Part shown: piece after piece, positions 38,870 through 48,854 of the stretch
How positions within the stretch are numbered: the stretch's first letter is position 1
Layout: every line of letters begins with the position of its first letter
Assembly (NCBI GenBank): GCA_015068765.1
Contig: SVJY01000006.1
Location: 1 to 60,683 of the forward strand
From: Oscillospiraceae bacterium
Lineage (GTDB): Bacteria; Bacillota; Clostridia; UMGS1883; UMGS1540
Direction of reading: 5' to 3'
DNA: 60,683 bases
The notes under the pieces: generated by a model
The model's input: the letters and a program-made list of their open reading frames with translations, nothing else
The model's database searches: none
What the model was told of the DNA's origin: nothing
Made by a program: the position numbers and the translations under genes

Positions 38870-39628
38870 CTATAACCGCACCGGAATGTTTTCTCCGGCA
38901 AGCTTCTTTTTTAAATCCGGTATCGCCACCTCACCAAAGTGGAAAATGGAGGCGGCAAGCCCTGCGTCCACCTTGGGCAACGTCTTAAAGAGGGTAGTAA
39001 AATCCTCCATACAGCCTGCACCGCCGGAGGCAATGACCGGCACCTGTACCGCGTCGCATACGGCGGCAAGCATCTCAAGGTCAAAGCCGTTTTTCACGCC
39101 GTCCGTATCAATGGAGTTGACAACCACCTCGCCGGCACCCATGGAAACGCACTTTTTGATCCATTCGATGGCTTCCATACCCGTGTTCTCCCGGCCGCCC
39201 TTGGCAAACACCCGGAATACGCCGTCTACACGCTTAATGTCCGCCGAAAGCACCACGCACTGGTCGCCGTACTTTTTCGCCGCTTCATAAATCAAATCCG
39301 GATTCCGGATTGCACCGGAGTTTACACTGACCTTATCAGCACCGCATTTGAGTACCCGGTCAAAGTCTTCTACGGTGTTAATACCGCCGCCCACGGTGAG
39401 GGGAATAAAAATCGTCCGTGCCACCTCGCAGAGAATATCGGTAAAGAGGGCACGGCCCTCCGCAGAGGCCGTAATGTCGTAAAAAACAAGCTCATCCGCA
39501 CCGCAGCGGCTGTAATACTGTCCCAGCTCCACGGGGGAAGAAACATCAGCGAGCCCTTCAAAGTTTACACCCTTGACCACTCTGCCGTCCCGCACATCCA
39601 GGCAGGGAATTATTCGTTTTGTAATCAT
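38870..39628 (-). CDS. hisF: Imidazole glycerol phosphate synthase, cyclase subunit
   Basis: The 252-aa TIM barrel uses ammonia from HisH to form IGP and AICAR. The catalytic Asp residues are in [16 protein letters not shown] near the start and in [11 protein letters not shown] near 170. Two phosphate sites, GGGI and ASGGAG, complete the half-barrel repeat. It starts with ATGA overlapping the hisA stop. Confidence 0.97.
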   Translation of the reverse strand: MITKRIIPCLDVRDGRVVKGVNFEGLADVSSPVELGQYYSRCGADELVFYDITASAEGRALFTDILCEVARTIFIPLTVGGGINTVEDFDRVLKCGADKVSVNSGAIRNPDLIYEAAKKYGDQCVVLSADIKRVDGVFRVFAKGGRENTGMEAIEWIKKCVSMGAGEVVVNSIDTDGVKNGFDLEMLAAVCDAVQVPVIASGGAGCMEDFTTLFKTLPKVDAGLAASIFHFGEVAIPDLKKKLAGENIPVRL

Positions 39629-40338
39629 TTTGCCACCTCGATTGCTTCCTCCAGGGAGATTGCCCCCGTATAATATGCCTTGCCGATAATCGCACCGTAA
39701 AGCCCAAGCCCGGCAAGATGCCGGATGTCCTCTATAGTGGAGACACCTCCCGACGCTACAATCTGCATAGCATATTTTTGGGAAAGGTCACGGTACAGCT
39801 CCCGGTTCGTGCCCTGCATGGCACCGTCCTTTGAAATGTCGGTACAGATCAGGGTTTTCACACCTAAGGTTTCCATACGCCGGCAGAAGGAAAAGGCGTC
39901 CTTATCTGATTTTTCTGTCCATCCCCGGACGGCAATAAACCCGTCCTTGATATCGGCACCCACGGCGATTTTTTCGCCGTATTTTTCCACCGCACGGGTG
40001 AGAAAGGTCTCGTCCTCCACCGCCGCCGTGCCGAGAATGATCCGGTCCACGCCGATGGAAATGTATTTGTCCACTGTCTCCATATTGCGGATGCCGCCGC
40101 CGATTTCCGTAAACAGGGACGAGCGTGCCGCAATTTTTTCTACCACGTGTATATTCGGGGTCGTCCCCGCCTTCGCACCCTCCAAATCCACCAGATGAAT
40201 ACAGCTTGCCCCTGCCGCCGCAAAGTCTGCGGCAATTTCGGGGGGATTCTCGCTATATACAGTCATCTGGTCATAGGCACCGCGAAGAAGGCGGACGGCC
40301 TTGCCTTCATATAAGTCAATCGCAGGAAAAATCAGCAT
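39625..40338 (-). CDS. hisA: ProFAR isomerase
   Basis: The 237-aa TIM barrel isomerises ProFAR to PRFAR. Catalytic Asp8 is in FPAIDLYEGKAVRL and the second Asp in CTDISKDGAMQGTN near 130. Phosphate loops EIGGGIRN and ASGGVST match HisA. The gene overlaps hisH by 7 bp and hisF by 4 bp. Confidence 0.97.
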   Translation of the reverse strand: MLIFPAIDLYEGKAVRLLRGAYDQMTVYSENPPEIAADFAAAGASCIHLVDLEGAKAGTTPNIHVVEKIAARSSLFTEIGGGIRNMETVDKYISIGVDRIILGTAAVEDETFLTRAVEKYGEKIAVGADIKDGFIAVRGWTEKSDKDAFSFCRRMETLGVKTLICTDISKDGAMQGTNRELYRDLSQKYAMQIVASGGVSTIEDIRHLAGLGLYGAIIGKAYYTGAISLEEAIEVAK

Positions 40339-40958
40339 TTTTCCACCTCCGCATCACAAAAGGCTTTGAGAATACTAAGCCCCACTTCGCCGCTTTTTTC
40401 CGGGTGGAACTGACAGCCGAAAACATTCTTGCTTTCCACCGCCGCCACCAAAGGGGCACCGTACTCTGCCGTGGCAATCACACTCTCATCACAGTGCATA
40501 CCGGAAAAGGAGTGGACGAAGTATACAAAATCCCCGTCTTTGATATATCGGAAAAGACGGGAGGGCTTTTTCGTAAATTGCAGTGCATTCCAGCCGATGT
40601 GGGGAATCTTCAGTCCGGCAGGAATCTGGCTTCGGATGGGGCAGATTTCGCCGGGGATCAGTCCGAGGCCTTCATGCTCTCCGTATTCATAGCTTTTTTC
40701 AAAAAGGAGCTGCATACCGAGGCAGATGCCGAGTAGTGGCTTGCCCCGTCCGGCTTCGGCGGTTACCACCTGTGCCATACCGCAGTCCCGGAGCTTTGCG
40801 GCCGCGTCACCGAAGGCACCGACCCCCGGGAGCACAATTTTATCTGCCGCCGCAATTTCGGCAAGGTTTCGGCTGACGAAGGCATCTGCACCAATGGCGG
40901 CAAAGGAGCTTTTCAGAGAAAACAGATTGCCTACGCCGTAGTCAATAATGGCGATCAT
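40332..40958 (-). CDS. hisH: Imidazole glycerol phosphate synthase, glutamine amidotransferase subunit
   Basis: The 208-aa class I glutaminase feeds ammonia to HisF. The start IAIIDYGVGN, the oxyanion loop PGVGAFGDA, the nucleophile Cys in GICLGMQLLF (near 80) and the His/Glu pair in GCQFHPEKSG (near 186) are all present. It overlaps hisB by ATGA. Confidence 0.97.
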   Translation of the reverse strand: MIAIIDYGVGNLFSLKSSFAAIGADAFVSRNLAEIAAADKIVLPGVGAFGDAAAKLRDCGMAQVVTAEAGRGKPLLGICLGMQLLFEKSYEYGEHEGLGLIPGEICPIRSQIPAGLKIPHIGWNALQFTKKPSRLFRYIKDGDFVYFVHSFSGMHCDESVIATAEYGAPLVAAVESKNVFGCQFHPEKSGEVGLSILKAFCDAEVEKC

Positions 40959-41545
40959 GAGAGCACTCCCTTTGTAGAAGGAATTTCGTCAGCAAAATCC
41001 GGGTCAATTTTCACGGCTGTCCGTAGTGCTCTGGCCGTTGCCTTGAAGGCGCCTTCTATAATGTGGTGGGAATTTTGACCGGCAAGGGAGCGAAGGTGAA
41101 GATTTAAGGCCGCCTCTCTCGTAAACGCCAGCCAGAACTCCTCTGTCAGCTGGGTATCAAAGGTACCCACCTTTTCTGTGGGGATATCCAGTGCATAGCC
41201 GAGGAAGCTTCTGCCGGAAAGGTCACAGGCGGCAAGAAGCAGGGCTTCGTCCATAGGGATGGTGGCACTGCCGTAGCGGACGATGCCCCGCTTTTCGCCC
41301 AGTGCCTGCCGAAACGCCATACCCAGGCAGATGCCCACATCCTCCACAGTGTGGTGGTCATCCACTGCCGTGTCCCCGTTGCAGGTCACAATCAGGTCAA
41401 ACCTGCCGTGCCGTGCAAACAGCGTCAGCATATGGTCTAAAAAACCGCACCCGGTGGCAATTTCGCTTTTTCCCGTCCCTTCCAGAGACAGGGCGATATA
41501 GATATCGGTTTCCTCGGTTTTTCTTTTTATTTCTGCAGTTCTCAT
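40955..41545 (-). CDS. hisB: Imidazoleglycerol-phosphate dehydratase
   Basis: The 196-aa monofunctional, manganese-dependent dehydratase covers step 6. Duplicated metal motifs are GFLDHMLTLFARH and DDHHTVEDVGI in the first half, and NSHHIIEGAFKATARAL in the second. No phosphatase domain is fused, in line with a separate hisK. It overlaps hisC by ATGA. Confidence 0.97.
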   Translation of the reverse strand: MRTAEIKRKTEETDIYIALSLEGTGKSEIATGCGFLDHMLTLFARHGRFDLIVTCNGDTAVDDHHTVEDVGICLGMAFRQALGEKRGIVRYGSATIPMDEALLLAACDLSGRSFLGYALDIPTEKVGTFDTQLTEEFWLAFTREAALNLHLRSLAGQNSHHIIEGAFKATARALRTAVKIDPDFADEIPSTKGVLS

Positions 41546-42606
41546 TTTTGTTCCTCCAGTAATTCCGTAATGGTTTTGATCAGGGCCTCCATGTCTTCGC
41601 GGCTACCCACAGTAATGCGGTTATAGTCTGCAATGCGGGGAAGCGTGAAGTGGCGAATTAAGATGCCCCGTTCCCGGAGCTTTTTATAAAGAGTATCACC
41701 GGGAAAAGCCGGATGCTTTGCAAACAGGAAGTTGGCACGGCTGTCGGTTAGGGTAAAGCCCAGGGCGGAAAGTGCCCGCTTCGTATATTCTCGGTTTTCC
41801 ATCACGGTTTGGCAGTTTTCGGTGAAGTAGTCCGCATCGGACAAGGCACCCAGCCCTGCTGCCATCGTCATGGTGTTGATGTTATAGGGGTTCGTGGAAT
41901 ATTTGATTGTGTTTAAATCCTGTATCAGTGCCCGGTTTCCCACGCCGAAGCCGAGACGTGCACCCGCCATGGAACGGGATTTGGAAAAGGTCTGCGTCAC
42001 CAGCAGATTATCGTATTTCCGGATAAGGGGCACACAGCTTTCCGCACCGAAATCCACGTACGCCTCGTCCACAACCACCACCGTGTCCGGATTGCTCTTT
42101 AAAATCTTTTCGATTTCAGAGGGGGGCAGGAAAAGACCGGTGGGGGCGTTGGGGTTGGCAATAAAAATCGTCTTGTCCACGCTCAGATAATCCCGGATGC
42201 CAATAGAAAAATCCTCCCGGAGCGGAATTTCCGTATAGGGAATATGGTTAATTTTCGCAAAGACCGGATAAAACCCGTAGGTGATGTCGGGGAACACCGC
42301 CGGGTGGTTTTGGTCACAGTATGCCATAAAGGCGAAGTTTAAAATTTCGTCCGAGCCATTTGTGAGAAGCACCTCGTCAGGACGGACACCCAATGCCGCC
42401 GCCACCGCCTCGGTCAGAAGACGGCATTCCGGGTCTGGATACAGCTGGAGATTTGCCGCCGCCTCTAATGCCGCACGCTGTGCCTTCTGTGAAGGGGGGA
42501 AGGGCGATTCGTTCGTGTTCAGCTTGATAAACTGCCTGTCCTTCGGCTGTTCGCCGGGGGTATAGGGGACAAGGGACGAAAATTTGTCACTAAAAAATCG
42601 GCTCAT
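41542..42606 (-). CDS. hisC: Histidinol-phosphate aminotransferase
   Basis: This is a 354-aa fold-type I PLP enzyme (step 7). LNTNESPFPPS opens the family block, TNGSDEILNFAF binds the cofactor, ANPNAPTGL and VVDEAYVDF position the ring, and TFSKSRSMAGARLGF holds the Schiff-base Lys. ATGA overlaps at both ends give translational coupling to hisD and hisB. Confidence 0.96.
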   Translation of the reverse strand: MSRFFSDKFSSLVPYTPGEQPKDRQFIKLNTNESPFPPSQKAQRAALEAAANLQLYPDPECRLLTEAVAAALGVRPDEVLLTNGSDEILNFAFMAYCDQNHPAVFPDITYGFYPVFAKINHIPYTEIPLREDFSIGIRDYLSVDKTIFIANPNAPTGLFLPPSEIEKILKSNPDTVVVVDEAYVDFGAESCVPLIRKYDNLLVTQTFSKSRSMAGARLGFGVGNRALIQDLNTIKYSTNPYNINTMTMAAGLGALSDADYFTENCQTVMENREYTKRALSALGFTLTDSRANFLFAKHPAFPGDTLYKKLRERGILIRHFTLPRIADYNRITVGSREDMEALIKTITELLEEQK

Positions 42607-43883
42607 GCTTTATCCTCCGTGCGAATGCGTGCACTCCTTGCATGGGCAGTCAGTCCTTCCTGCTCTGCAAAGAATGCCACATCCTCCGCAATACGGGAGA
42701 GTGCCTCCCGGGTAAAATAGGTATACTGGGTTTTCTTAATAAAGTCATCCACGGAAAGGGGACTTGCAAACTTCGCCGTGCCGCTGGTGGGCAGGGTGTG
42801 ATTGGGACCTGCCATATAGTCGCCAAGGGCTTCGGGACAATTTTTTCCGAGGAAGATACTGCCGGCATGGCGGATGGCATCCAGATAGTCAAAGGGATTG
42901 TCCACACAAAGCTCCAGATGCTCCGGTGCCAGCTCGTTGGCAATATCGATAGCCGCCGTAAGAGAATCGGCAACAATGATTTTTCCGTTTTCATCAATAG
43001 ACGTCCTGGCAATTTCCGCCCGGGACAGAGAAGGAATCTGCCGCTCCAGCTCTGCCTGTACGGCGGTGGCAAGGGCTATGGAATCGGTAACCAAAACTGC
43101 ACTGGCAAGCCTGTCATGCTCCGCCTGGGAGAGAAGGTCTGCCGCAATGGCGGCAGGGTCGCCGGTTTCATCTGCCACAATGAGGATTTCACTGGGTCCG
43201 GCAATCATATCAATGGAAACCTGGCCGAAAACCTGCTTTTTCGCTTCTGCAACAAAGGCGTTGCCGGGACCTACAATCTTGTCTACCCGGGGCACACTTT
43301 CCGTACCGTAGGCAAGGGCGGCAATGGCCTGTGCACCGCCGATTTTGAAGATTTTATCTACGCCGGCGATGTATGCCGCCGCTAAAATGACCGGCGAAAC
43401 CGAGCCGTCACCGGAAGGGGGCGTCACCATCACCACTTCGGGACAGCCTGCCAGCTTTGCCGGAATGGCATCCATCAGCACTGTGGAGGGATAGGAAGCT
43501 GTGCCGCCGGGCACATAGAGACCTGCCCGATCCACCGGGATAATTTTCTGCCCCATTACGATGCCGCTTTCGTCGTTAATCATAAAGCCGGCACGTACCT
43601 GTTTAGAGTGGAATTTCCGGATATTTTCCGCCGCACGGCGAAGCACCTCCAAAAACCGGGGCGAAACTGCCCCGAGCGCCGCTTCGATTTCCGCACCGGA
43701 TACCCGAAGAGAGGAAAGACGGGCACCGTCAAACTTCTCGCAGTAATCAAAGAGTGCGGCATCGCCCCGCTTTCGCACATCGGCAATAATGGCGGCAACG
43801 GTGGCGGAGACGTCCGTCTTCGGCTCAACCCGGGCGAAAATTTCTCCGCCGGACACCTTACCGTATTCTAAAATTCTAATCAT
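42603..43883 (-). CDS. hisD: Histidinol dehydrogenase
   Basis: The 426-aa zinc enzyme oxidises histidinol to histidine in two NAD steps. Family blocks include VPGGTASYPSTVLM, the central IAGPSEILIVAD…PAAIAADLLSQAEHD, APEHLEL and NHTLPTSGTAKFASPLSV. ATG at 43883 is chosen because GGAGG lies 5 bp upstream; the longer frame has no family similarity. It overlaps the end of hisG by 8 bp. Confidence 0.97.
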   Translation of the reverse strand: MIRILEYGKVSGGEIFARVEPKTDVSATVAAIIADVRKRGDAALFDYCEKFDGARLSSLRVSGAEIEAALGAVSPRFLEVLRRAAENIRKFHSKQVRAGFMINDESGIVMGQKIIPVDRAGLYVPGGTASYPSTVLMDAIPAKLAGCPEVVMVTPPSGDGSVSPVILAAAYIAGVDKIFKIGGAQAIAALAYGTESVPRVDKIVGPGNAFVAEAKKQVFGQVSIDMIAGPSEILIVADETGDPAAIAADLLSQAEHDRLASAVLVTDSIALATAVQAELERQIPSLSRAEIARTSIDENGKIIVADSLTAAIDIANELAPEHLELCVDNPFDYLDAIRHAGSIFLGKNCPEALGDYMAGPNHTLPTSGTAKFASPLSVDDFIKKTQYTYFTREALSRIAEDVAFFAEQEGLTAHARSARIRTEDKA

Positions 43884-44505
43884 TTTTCCCTCCGTCTGCG
43901 GCCAGTGCCGCTGTGAGCGTTTCAATCTGCCGGGACTTAAACTTAAAGCCTGCCTTATTGGCAATCAGCCTTGCACTGATGGGTACGATGGTCTCTATGA
44001 CTTCCAGATTGTTCTCCTTTAAGGTGGTTCCCGTTTCCACGATATCTGCAATCACATCGGAAAGCCCTAAAATGGGGGCAATTTCAATAGAGCCGTTTAG
44101 GTGGATAATATCAATATCCCGTCCTCGGGAGGCGTAATAGTTTTTCGTAATATTGGTAAATTTCGTGGCAACCCGGAGCGTTTTCCGCGGATCGTCCCGA
44201 AACCCGCGCATGGCGGCAACCGCCATACGGCATTTACCGATATCCAGATCAAACAGTTCATATACATCCGGGGCGTATTCCAGTAAAATATCCTTCCCGG
44301 CAACACCGATATCCGCCGCACCTCGTTCTACATAAATTGCAACATCGGAGGGCTTGACCCAGAAGTACCGCACGCCCTTTTCGGGATTTTCAAAAATCAG
44401 CTTCCGGCTGTTTTCCCGAATGGAGGGACAGGCAAAGCCTGCCTTTTCAAACATGGAATATACCTTTTCGCCCAGCCGCCCTTTCGGCAGGGCTATATTA
44501 AGCAT
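43876..44505 (-). CDS. hisG: ATP phosphoribosyltransferase, short form
   Basis: The 209-aa catalytic subunit performs the first committed step. LNIALPKGRLGEKV at the start, the PRPP-site ERGAADIGVAGKD near 72 and DIVETGTTLKENNL near 150 identify it. The short form lacks the regulatory ACT-like domain and needs HisZ, which is encoded just upstream. ATG at 44505 overlaps the hisZ stop. A TTG at 44514 has better spacing from GGGGTGG and cannot be excluded as the start. Confidence 0.95.
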   Translation of the reverse strand: MLNIALPKGRLGEKVYSMFEKAGFACPSIRENSRKLIFENPEKGVRYFWVKPSDVAIYVERGAADIGVAGKDILLEYAPDVYELFDLDIGKCRMAVAAMRGFRDDPRKTLRVATKFTNITKNYYASRGRDIDIIHLNGSIEIAPILGLSDVIADIVETGTTLKENNLEVIETIVPISARLIANKAGFKFKSRQIETLTAALAADGGKND

Positions 44506-45610
44506 TGTTTTCAATGATTTCCACCCCTCTTTCCTGCAAACGCAAAAGCTGCTTGTAGCGGATTTTTTCCGGCACACTCCGCTGTGCCATAACACGCTTG
44601 CCGCCTGCGGTGAGGAGACCGATTGCCTCCGTCAGTGCGTGCATATTGGAATCTCCGTCATAAAGGAGCACCGTGTCCACATCATAGTCCGCCGCCTCGG
44701 AGGGGAGCTGCTCCAGCATATCCAGATACAGTGCAAAGCCGATTGCACCGGCTCGCCTTCCCATTTTCGCCATCAGCGTGTCATACTGTCCGCCGGACAA
44801 AATGCCGGCGGCAAGCCCCTGAATGAAGCCGCGGAATACAAAGCCGTTATAATAGTTCATATCGTTTATCACGGAAAAGTCAATGTGGATTCGACTTCCG
44901 AAGCCGCATTTTTCCAGCGTTTCCATCACGCCCGTCAGCTCGTTTATTGCCGCTTCGGTTTTCGGGGTGCGAAGGGCATCTAAGCGGGGCAGAACCGTTT
45001 CCGAATCGCCGTAGGTGGTCACCAAGGCACAAAGTTTTTCGCTGTCCAGATTCTCCGCCCGGCACACCGCCATAATCCCGTGGACGTTTTTCTCGCCGAT
45101 GCATTTTAAGATTTCCGCTCTTGCGACTGGGGAAGCCTCCACCTCGTCTAAAAGAGAGGAAACGATTCCCATATGGGAAATATCCAGGACAAAATCCTCA
45201 GAAATGAAGGCAAGGCTTTCCGCCGCCAGCATCAACACCTCGCTGATACAGTAGGTATCGGTTTTGCCGATGCACTCCAGACCCAGCTGCATAATTTCCC
45301 GGAACGTGCCGCCGGCATCCGTGCGGTACACATTCTCGTTATAGTACACCTTCTGTACAAATTCCGTGGCCTCCGGCGTGTTTTTGATAATCGAAAGCGT
45401 CACGTCAGGCTTTAGTGCCATCAGTCGTCCGTCGGCATCGGTAAAGGTAATGATATTTTCGGAAACGAGAAAGTCCTTGTTCCGCACATACAGGTCATAC
45501 GGCTCGAACTTGCTCATTTTAAACTGGGAATACCCGTATTTTTGGTACAGCTCCCGCAGGCCCAGAATGGCCTTTTCGTCGTTTTTCAAAACGGCACTGC
45601 TGATTTGCAT
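44498..45610 (-). CDS. hisZ: ATP phosphoribosyltransferase regulatory subunit
   Basis: The 370-aa histidyl-tRNA-synthetase-like protein does not charge tRNA but forms the active complex with short HisG and mediates histidine feedback. The class II core shows FEPYDLY, LKPDVTLSI and the modified motif 2 region NVYRT…GTFREIMQLGLECIG. No C-terminal anticodon-binding domain is evident. It is the first gene of the operon, with AAAGGGG before the ATG and its own promoter in the 93-bp gap after typA. Confidence 0.93.
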   Translation of the reverse strand: MQISSAVLKNDEKAILGLRELYQKYGYSQFKMSKFEPYDLYVRNKDFLVSENIITFTDADGRLMALKPDVTLSIIKNTPEATEFVQKVYYNENVYRTDAGGTFREIMQLGLECIGKTDTYCISEVLMLAAESLAFISEDFVLDISHMGIVSSLLDEVEASPVARAEILKCIGEKNVHGIMAVCRAENLDSEKLCALVTTYGDSETVLPRLDALRTPKTEAAINELTGVMETLEKCGFGSRIHIDFSVINDMNYYNGFVFRGFIQGLAAGILSGGQYDTLMAKMGRRAGAIGFALYLDMLEQLPSEAADYDVDTVLLYDGDSNMHALTEAIGLLTAGGKRVMAQRSVPEKIRYKQLLRLQERGVEIIENNA

Positions 45611-45648
45611 GGTTTTCGCCCCTTTGTTTTTTGCTTTATCACTTTAGT

Positions 45649-45677
45649 ATGATAACACAGCACATCGATAAAGTCAA
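45649..45677 (-). promoter_or_regulatory. Promoter of the histidine operon
   Basis: TTGACT at 45677-45672, a 17-bp spacer and TATCAT at 45654-45649 on the minus strand. The leader is about 30 nt, so no T-box or his attenuator is present. Confidence 0.8.
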
Positions 45678-45703
45678 GTATAAAATCAATATTTTTTAAA
45701 ATT

Positions 45704-47518
45704 TTATTTGCTGTTTTTCTTGGCACGCAGGCTGTTATCGAGAATACGCTTGCGTATGCGGAGGGAGGAGGGTGTGACCTCAAGTAGCTCATCGTCCGCT
45801 AAAAATTCAATAAACTGCTCCAGACTCATGTTCCGGGGCGGTACAAGACGGAGTGCCTCGTCCGAGCCGGAGGCACGCATATTCGTCACGTGCTTCCGCT
45901 TGCATACGTTGACCACGATATCCTCTGCCCGGCTGTTTTCGCCCACAATCATGCCCTGGTACACCTTTGTGCCGGGGCTAATGAACATCGTCCCTCTGTC
46001 CTGGGCGTTGAAAAGACCGTAGGAAACTGCCTCGCCGTCCTCAAAGGCAACGAGAGAGCCACGGGTACGGGTGGGAAGATCGCCCCGGTACGGCTCAAAG
46101 GAATCAAAAACGTGGTTCATCACGCAGGTGCCTCGTGTTTCGGTTAGAAGCTGACTCCGATAGCCTAAAAGTCCCCGTGCCGGAATTCTAAATTCCAGAC
46201 GGGAATACCCCTGGGCACCCGGTGCCATATTCGTTAAGGTCGCCTTCCGGAGCCCGGCACTTTCAATGACAGCACCCGTGTATTCATCCGGCACATCAAT
46301 CATTAGATATTCAATCGGTTCGCAGAGCACGCCGTCAATGGTTTTCGTGATAACCTTGGGACTGGAAACCTGAAATTCATAGCCCTGCCGCCGCATATTT
46401 TCAATTAAAACCGAAAGATGCAATTCGCCTCTGCCGGAAACGGTAAAGGCCTCCGTGGAATCCGTATCCTCCACAGAAAGGGAGATGTTGGATTCGAGCT
46501 CCTTATAAAGACGGGCTCTGAGATGCCGGCTTGTTACATAGGTACCGTCCTTACCGGCGAAGGGGCTGTCGTTTACCGAAAAGGTCATAGAAAGCACGGG
46601 CCGGTCAATTTCCACAAAGGGAAGAGACTCCGGCACCTCTACGGCACAAACGGTTTCGCCGATATTGATGTCGGCAATGCCGGAAATAGCGGCAATGTCA
46701 CCGGTGGAAACGACTTCGGCATCCGCCTTCTGGAGACCGGCATAGGTATACAGGGTGTTGACCCGTGCACGCCGCACGCCCTCCTGACCCTGGCAGCATA
46801 CGGAAACAGTGTCTCCCAGCTTCACCTGTCCGCGCTGAATCCGGCCGATGGCAATTCTGCCGGTATAGGGGTCATAGTCGATGTTGGAAATCAGCATCTG
46901 CAAAGGTCCGTCCTCGTCCCCCTCAGGGGCAGGGATGGTGGAAAGAATCAAGTCAAACAAAACCTTAAGGTCTGTACCGGGGGTATGCGGGTCGGTGCTT
47001 GCCCAGCCGTCCCGACCGGAAGCATAAATGAAGGGGGCTTCCAGCTGGTCATCGTCCGCACCAAGGTCAATAAGAAGGTCCAGCACCTCGTCCGCCACCG
47101 CCTCCGGGCGTGCGTTAGGCCTGTCCGACTTATTGATGACCACAATGGGGCGAAGATTTAAGGCAAGTGCCTTTTTCAGCACAAAACGGGTCTGGGGCAT
47201 ACAGCCCTCAAACGCATCCACCAGAAGCAGAACGCCGTCCGCCATTTTCAGACCGCGTTCCACCTCGCCGCCGAAATCGGCGTGTCCCGGTGTGTCAATA
47301 ATGTTAATTTTTACATCTTTATAGAAAAGAGCCGTGTTTTTCGCTAAAATGGTAATGCCTCGCTCCCGTTCAATGGCATCCGAGTCCATAACGCGTTCTG
47401 CCACCTGCTCGTTTTCCCGGAACGTGCCGCTTTGCCTGAGCATTGCATCCACCAGCGTGGTCTTGCCGTGGTCAACGTGGGCAATAATGGCAATGTTCCG
47501 AATGTTTTGTTGTTCCAT
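45704..47518 (-). CDS. typA: Ribosome-associated GTPase TypA/BipA
   Basis: The 604-aa translational GTPase is involved in ribosome assembly and stress adaptation. G1 is AHVDHGKT at residues 13-20, G2 and G3 are RGITI and DTPGHADF, G4 is [11 protein letters not shown]-like domains III and V, then the BipA-specific C-terminal region ([30 protein letters not shown]) follow. Length is standard. It lies 30 bp after galM and is probably co-transcribed with it; AGGAG lies 10 bp before the ATG. Confidence 0.96.
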   Translation of the reverse strand: MEQQNIRNIAIIAHVDHGKTTLVDAMLRQSGTFRENEQVAERVMDSDAIERERGITILAKNTALFYKDVKINIIDTPGHADFGGEVERGLKMADGVLLLVDAFEGCMPQTRFVLKKALALNLRPIVVINKSDRPNARPEAVADEVLDLLIDLGADDDQLEAPFIYASGRDGWASTDPHTPGTDLKVLFDLILSTIPAPEGDEDGPLQMLISNIDYDPYTGRIAIGRIQRGQVKLGDTVSVCCQGQEGVRRARVNTLYTYAGLQKADAEVVSTGDIAAISGIADINIGETVCAVEVPESLPFVEIDRPVLSMTFSVNDSPFAGKDGTYVTSRHLRARLYKELESNISLSVEDTDSTEAFTVSGRGELHLSVLIENMRRQGYEFQVSSPKVITKTIDGVLCEPIEYLMIDVPDEYTGAVIESAGLRKATLTNMAPGAQGYSRLEFRIPARGLLGYRSQLLTETRGTCVMNHVFDSFEPYRGDLPTRTRGSLVAFEDGEAVSYGLFNAQDRGTMFISPGTKVYQGMIVGENSRAEDIVVNVCKRKHVTNMRASGSDEALRLVPPRNMSLEQFIEFLADDELLEVTPSSLRIRKRILDNSLRAKKNSK

Positions 47519-47548
47519 GATGTGTCATCTCCTGTAATTTTGTCTGGA

Positions 47549-48574
47549 TTATATAAATTGGTACGCCGTCACGGTATCGTATTTTTCCCCTTTTTTCAGC
47601 AGGGTGTCCGGGAAATGGGAGAACCGGGGGGCATTTGGGAACATCTGTGTTTCAAAGCATACGCCGGAATACGGGCCGTAGACTTCCCCGTCCTTGCCTG
47701 CAAGGCCTTCTGTAATCATGTTACCGGAATAAACCTGCATCCCGACCCGGTCTGTATAGATATCCATGGCAATACCCGTTTTGTCACCCGTAAACCGTGC
47801 CACCTTCCGGTAGCCCCGCCCGTTTAAAATGAAGTTGTGGTCAAAACCCCGAAACTTCCGGACTTGCGGAAAATCGGCAAACAGCCGTTCCTCCAGCCGG
47901 GCGGGAGACGAAAAATCAAAGGGTGTACCCGATGTGCGGTGTACCTCCCCGGTGGGAATACAGTCGTCGCTGTTTGGCGTATAAAAATCGCTTTCCATAA
48001 AAAGCGTGTGGCCGGATACCGCACCACTGCCGTGCCCGTTTAAATTGAAGTAGGCATGATTCGTCAGGTTCAGAACCGTATCCCGGTCAGCTTCTCCCGT
48101 ATAATGGATTTTCAGGCTGTTGTCCGCCGTCAGCGTATAGGTTACCTGCACCGTCACCGTTCCGGGGAAGCCTTCCTCGCCGTCCGGGCTTACAAGGGAC
48201 AAAAGGAGAGAGGGCTCTACGCCGTCTGCCACCGTAACGTCCCAGATTTTTTTATCAAAACCGACCTCGCCGCCGTGCAGATTGTTTTTTCCGTCGTTTT
48301 GGCAGAGGGTATAGGTTTGTCCGTTTAATGTAAAGACGGCGTCGGCAATGCGGTTAGCGTTCCGACCGACCAGTGCACCGAAATAGGTGGGATTACCGGG
48401 ATATTCTGCGAAGGTGTTATACCCAAGCACCACGTCCACGCCCTTATAAATGAGCCGGCGAAGGATGCCGCCGTAGTTTAGTATTTCGGCACGAAGGCCT
48501 CTTCCGTTATCCAGGGTGTAGGCATATACCTCGCGGTCGCCCAGTGTTCCGAATGCAGATTGTGTAATCGCCAT
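47549..48574 (-). CDS. galM: Aldose 1-epimerase (mutarotase)
   Basis: This is a 341-aa cytoplasmic beta-supersandwich enzyme interconverting alpha and beta anomers of galactose or glucose. Family motifs are GGILRRL, VGRNANRI (near 78), NLHGG, the catalytic His in LTNHAYFNLNG (near 172) and the catalytic Glu in GVCFETQMFPNAP near the end. ATG at 48574 is supported by AAGGAGG 6 bp upstream. It could serve galactose released by the GH36 enzyme and by the surface glycosidases, but it lies in an operon with typA rather than with them. Confidence 0.94.
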   Translation of the reverse strand: MAITQSAFGTLGDREVYAYTLDNGRGLRAEILNYGGILRRLIYKGVDVVLGYNTFAEYPGNPTYFGALVGRNANRIADAVFTLNGQTYTLCQNDGKNNLHGGEVGFDKKIWDVTVADGVEPSLLLSLVSPDGEEGFPGTVTVQVTYTLTADNSLKIHYTGEADRDTVLNLTNHAYFNLNGHGSGAVSGHTLFMESDFYTPNSDDCIPTGEVHRTSGTPFDFSSPARLEERLFADFPQVRKFRGFDHNFILNGRGYRKVARFTGDKTGIAMDIYTDRVGMQVYSGNMITEGLAGKDGEVYGPYSGVCFETQMFPNAPRFSHFPDTLLKKGEKYDTVTAYQFI

Positions 48575-48710
48575 CGTTTTCCTCCTTTTCGGGATAAGCC
48601 CCCTGTTAGGTAGAAACCCATCCAAATCGTTGGTTCCTGCCGTCAGCGGATATGTATCCTTTTGACAAAACCTTTCTTTTATATATAAAGAGAACATAAT
48701 ATAACAATTT

Positions 48711-48739
48711 ATATTACCATATCCATAGCGTAATGTCGA
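48711..48739 (-). promoter_or_regulatory. Candidate promoter of galM-typA
   Basis: TCGACA at 48739-48734, a 17-bp spacer and TAATAT at 48716-48711 on the minus strand: imperfect boxes with ideal spacing. The surrounding 48602-48790 is AT-rich and encodes nothing that I recognise; other weak matches exist closer to the gene. Confidence 0.4.
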
Positions 48740-48790
48740 TATCCACTTTCACAAAAGAGCAATATATGCAAACATAAAACGCAATATTCG

Positions 48791-48827
48791 CAAAAGAAAG
48801 AAGGCTGCAAAAAGTTACAGCCTTCTT
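48791..48827 (-). terminator. Intrinsic terminator of the right-hand surface operon
   Basis: AAGAAGGCTG at 48798-48807 pairs with 48818-48827. Reading the minus strand, the stem is followed by TCTTTTG. It lies 27 bp past the stop of the 1021-aa gene. Confidence 0.8.
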
Positions 48828-48854
48828 CCAAAAAACTTTTTTTTCTTTCCCTCG

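Noticed and set aside
45678..45703. AT-only inverted repeat after typA
   Set aside because: A seven-pair A/T stem is not a credible terminator, and it lies directly ahead of the histidine promoter.
48662..48690. TTGACA with TATATA on the plus strand, a possible small-RNA promoter running toward the 48798 hairpin
   Set aside because: The spacing is 15 bp or the -10 box is poor, and nothing downstream suggests a conserved RNA.
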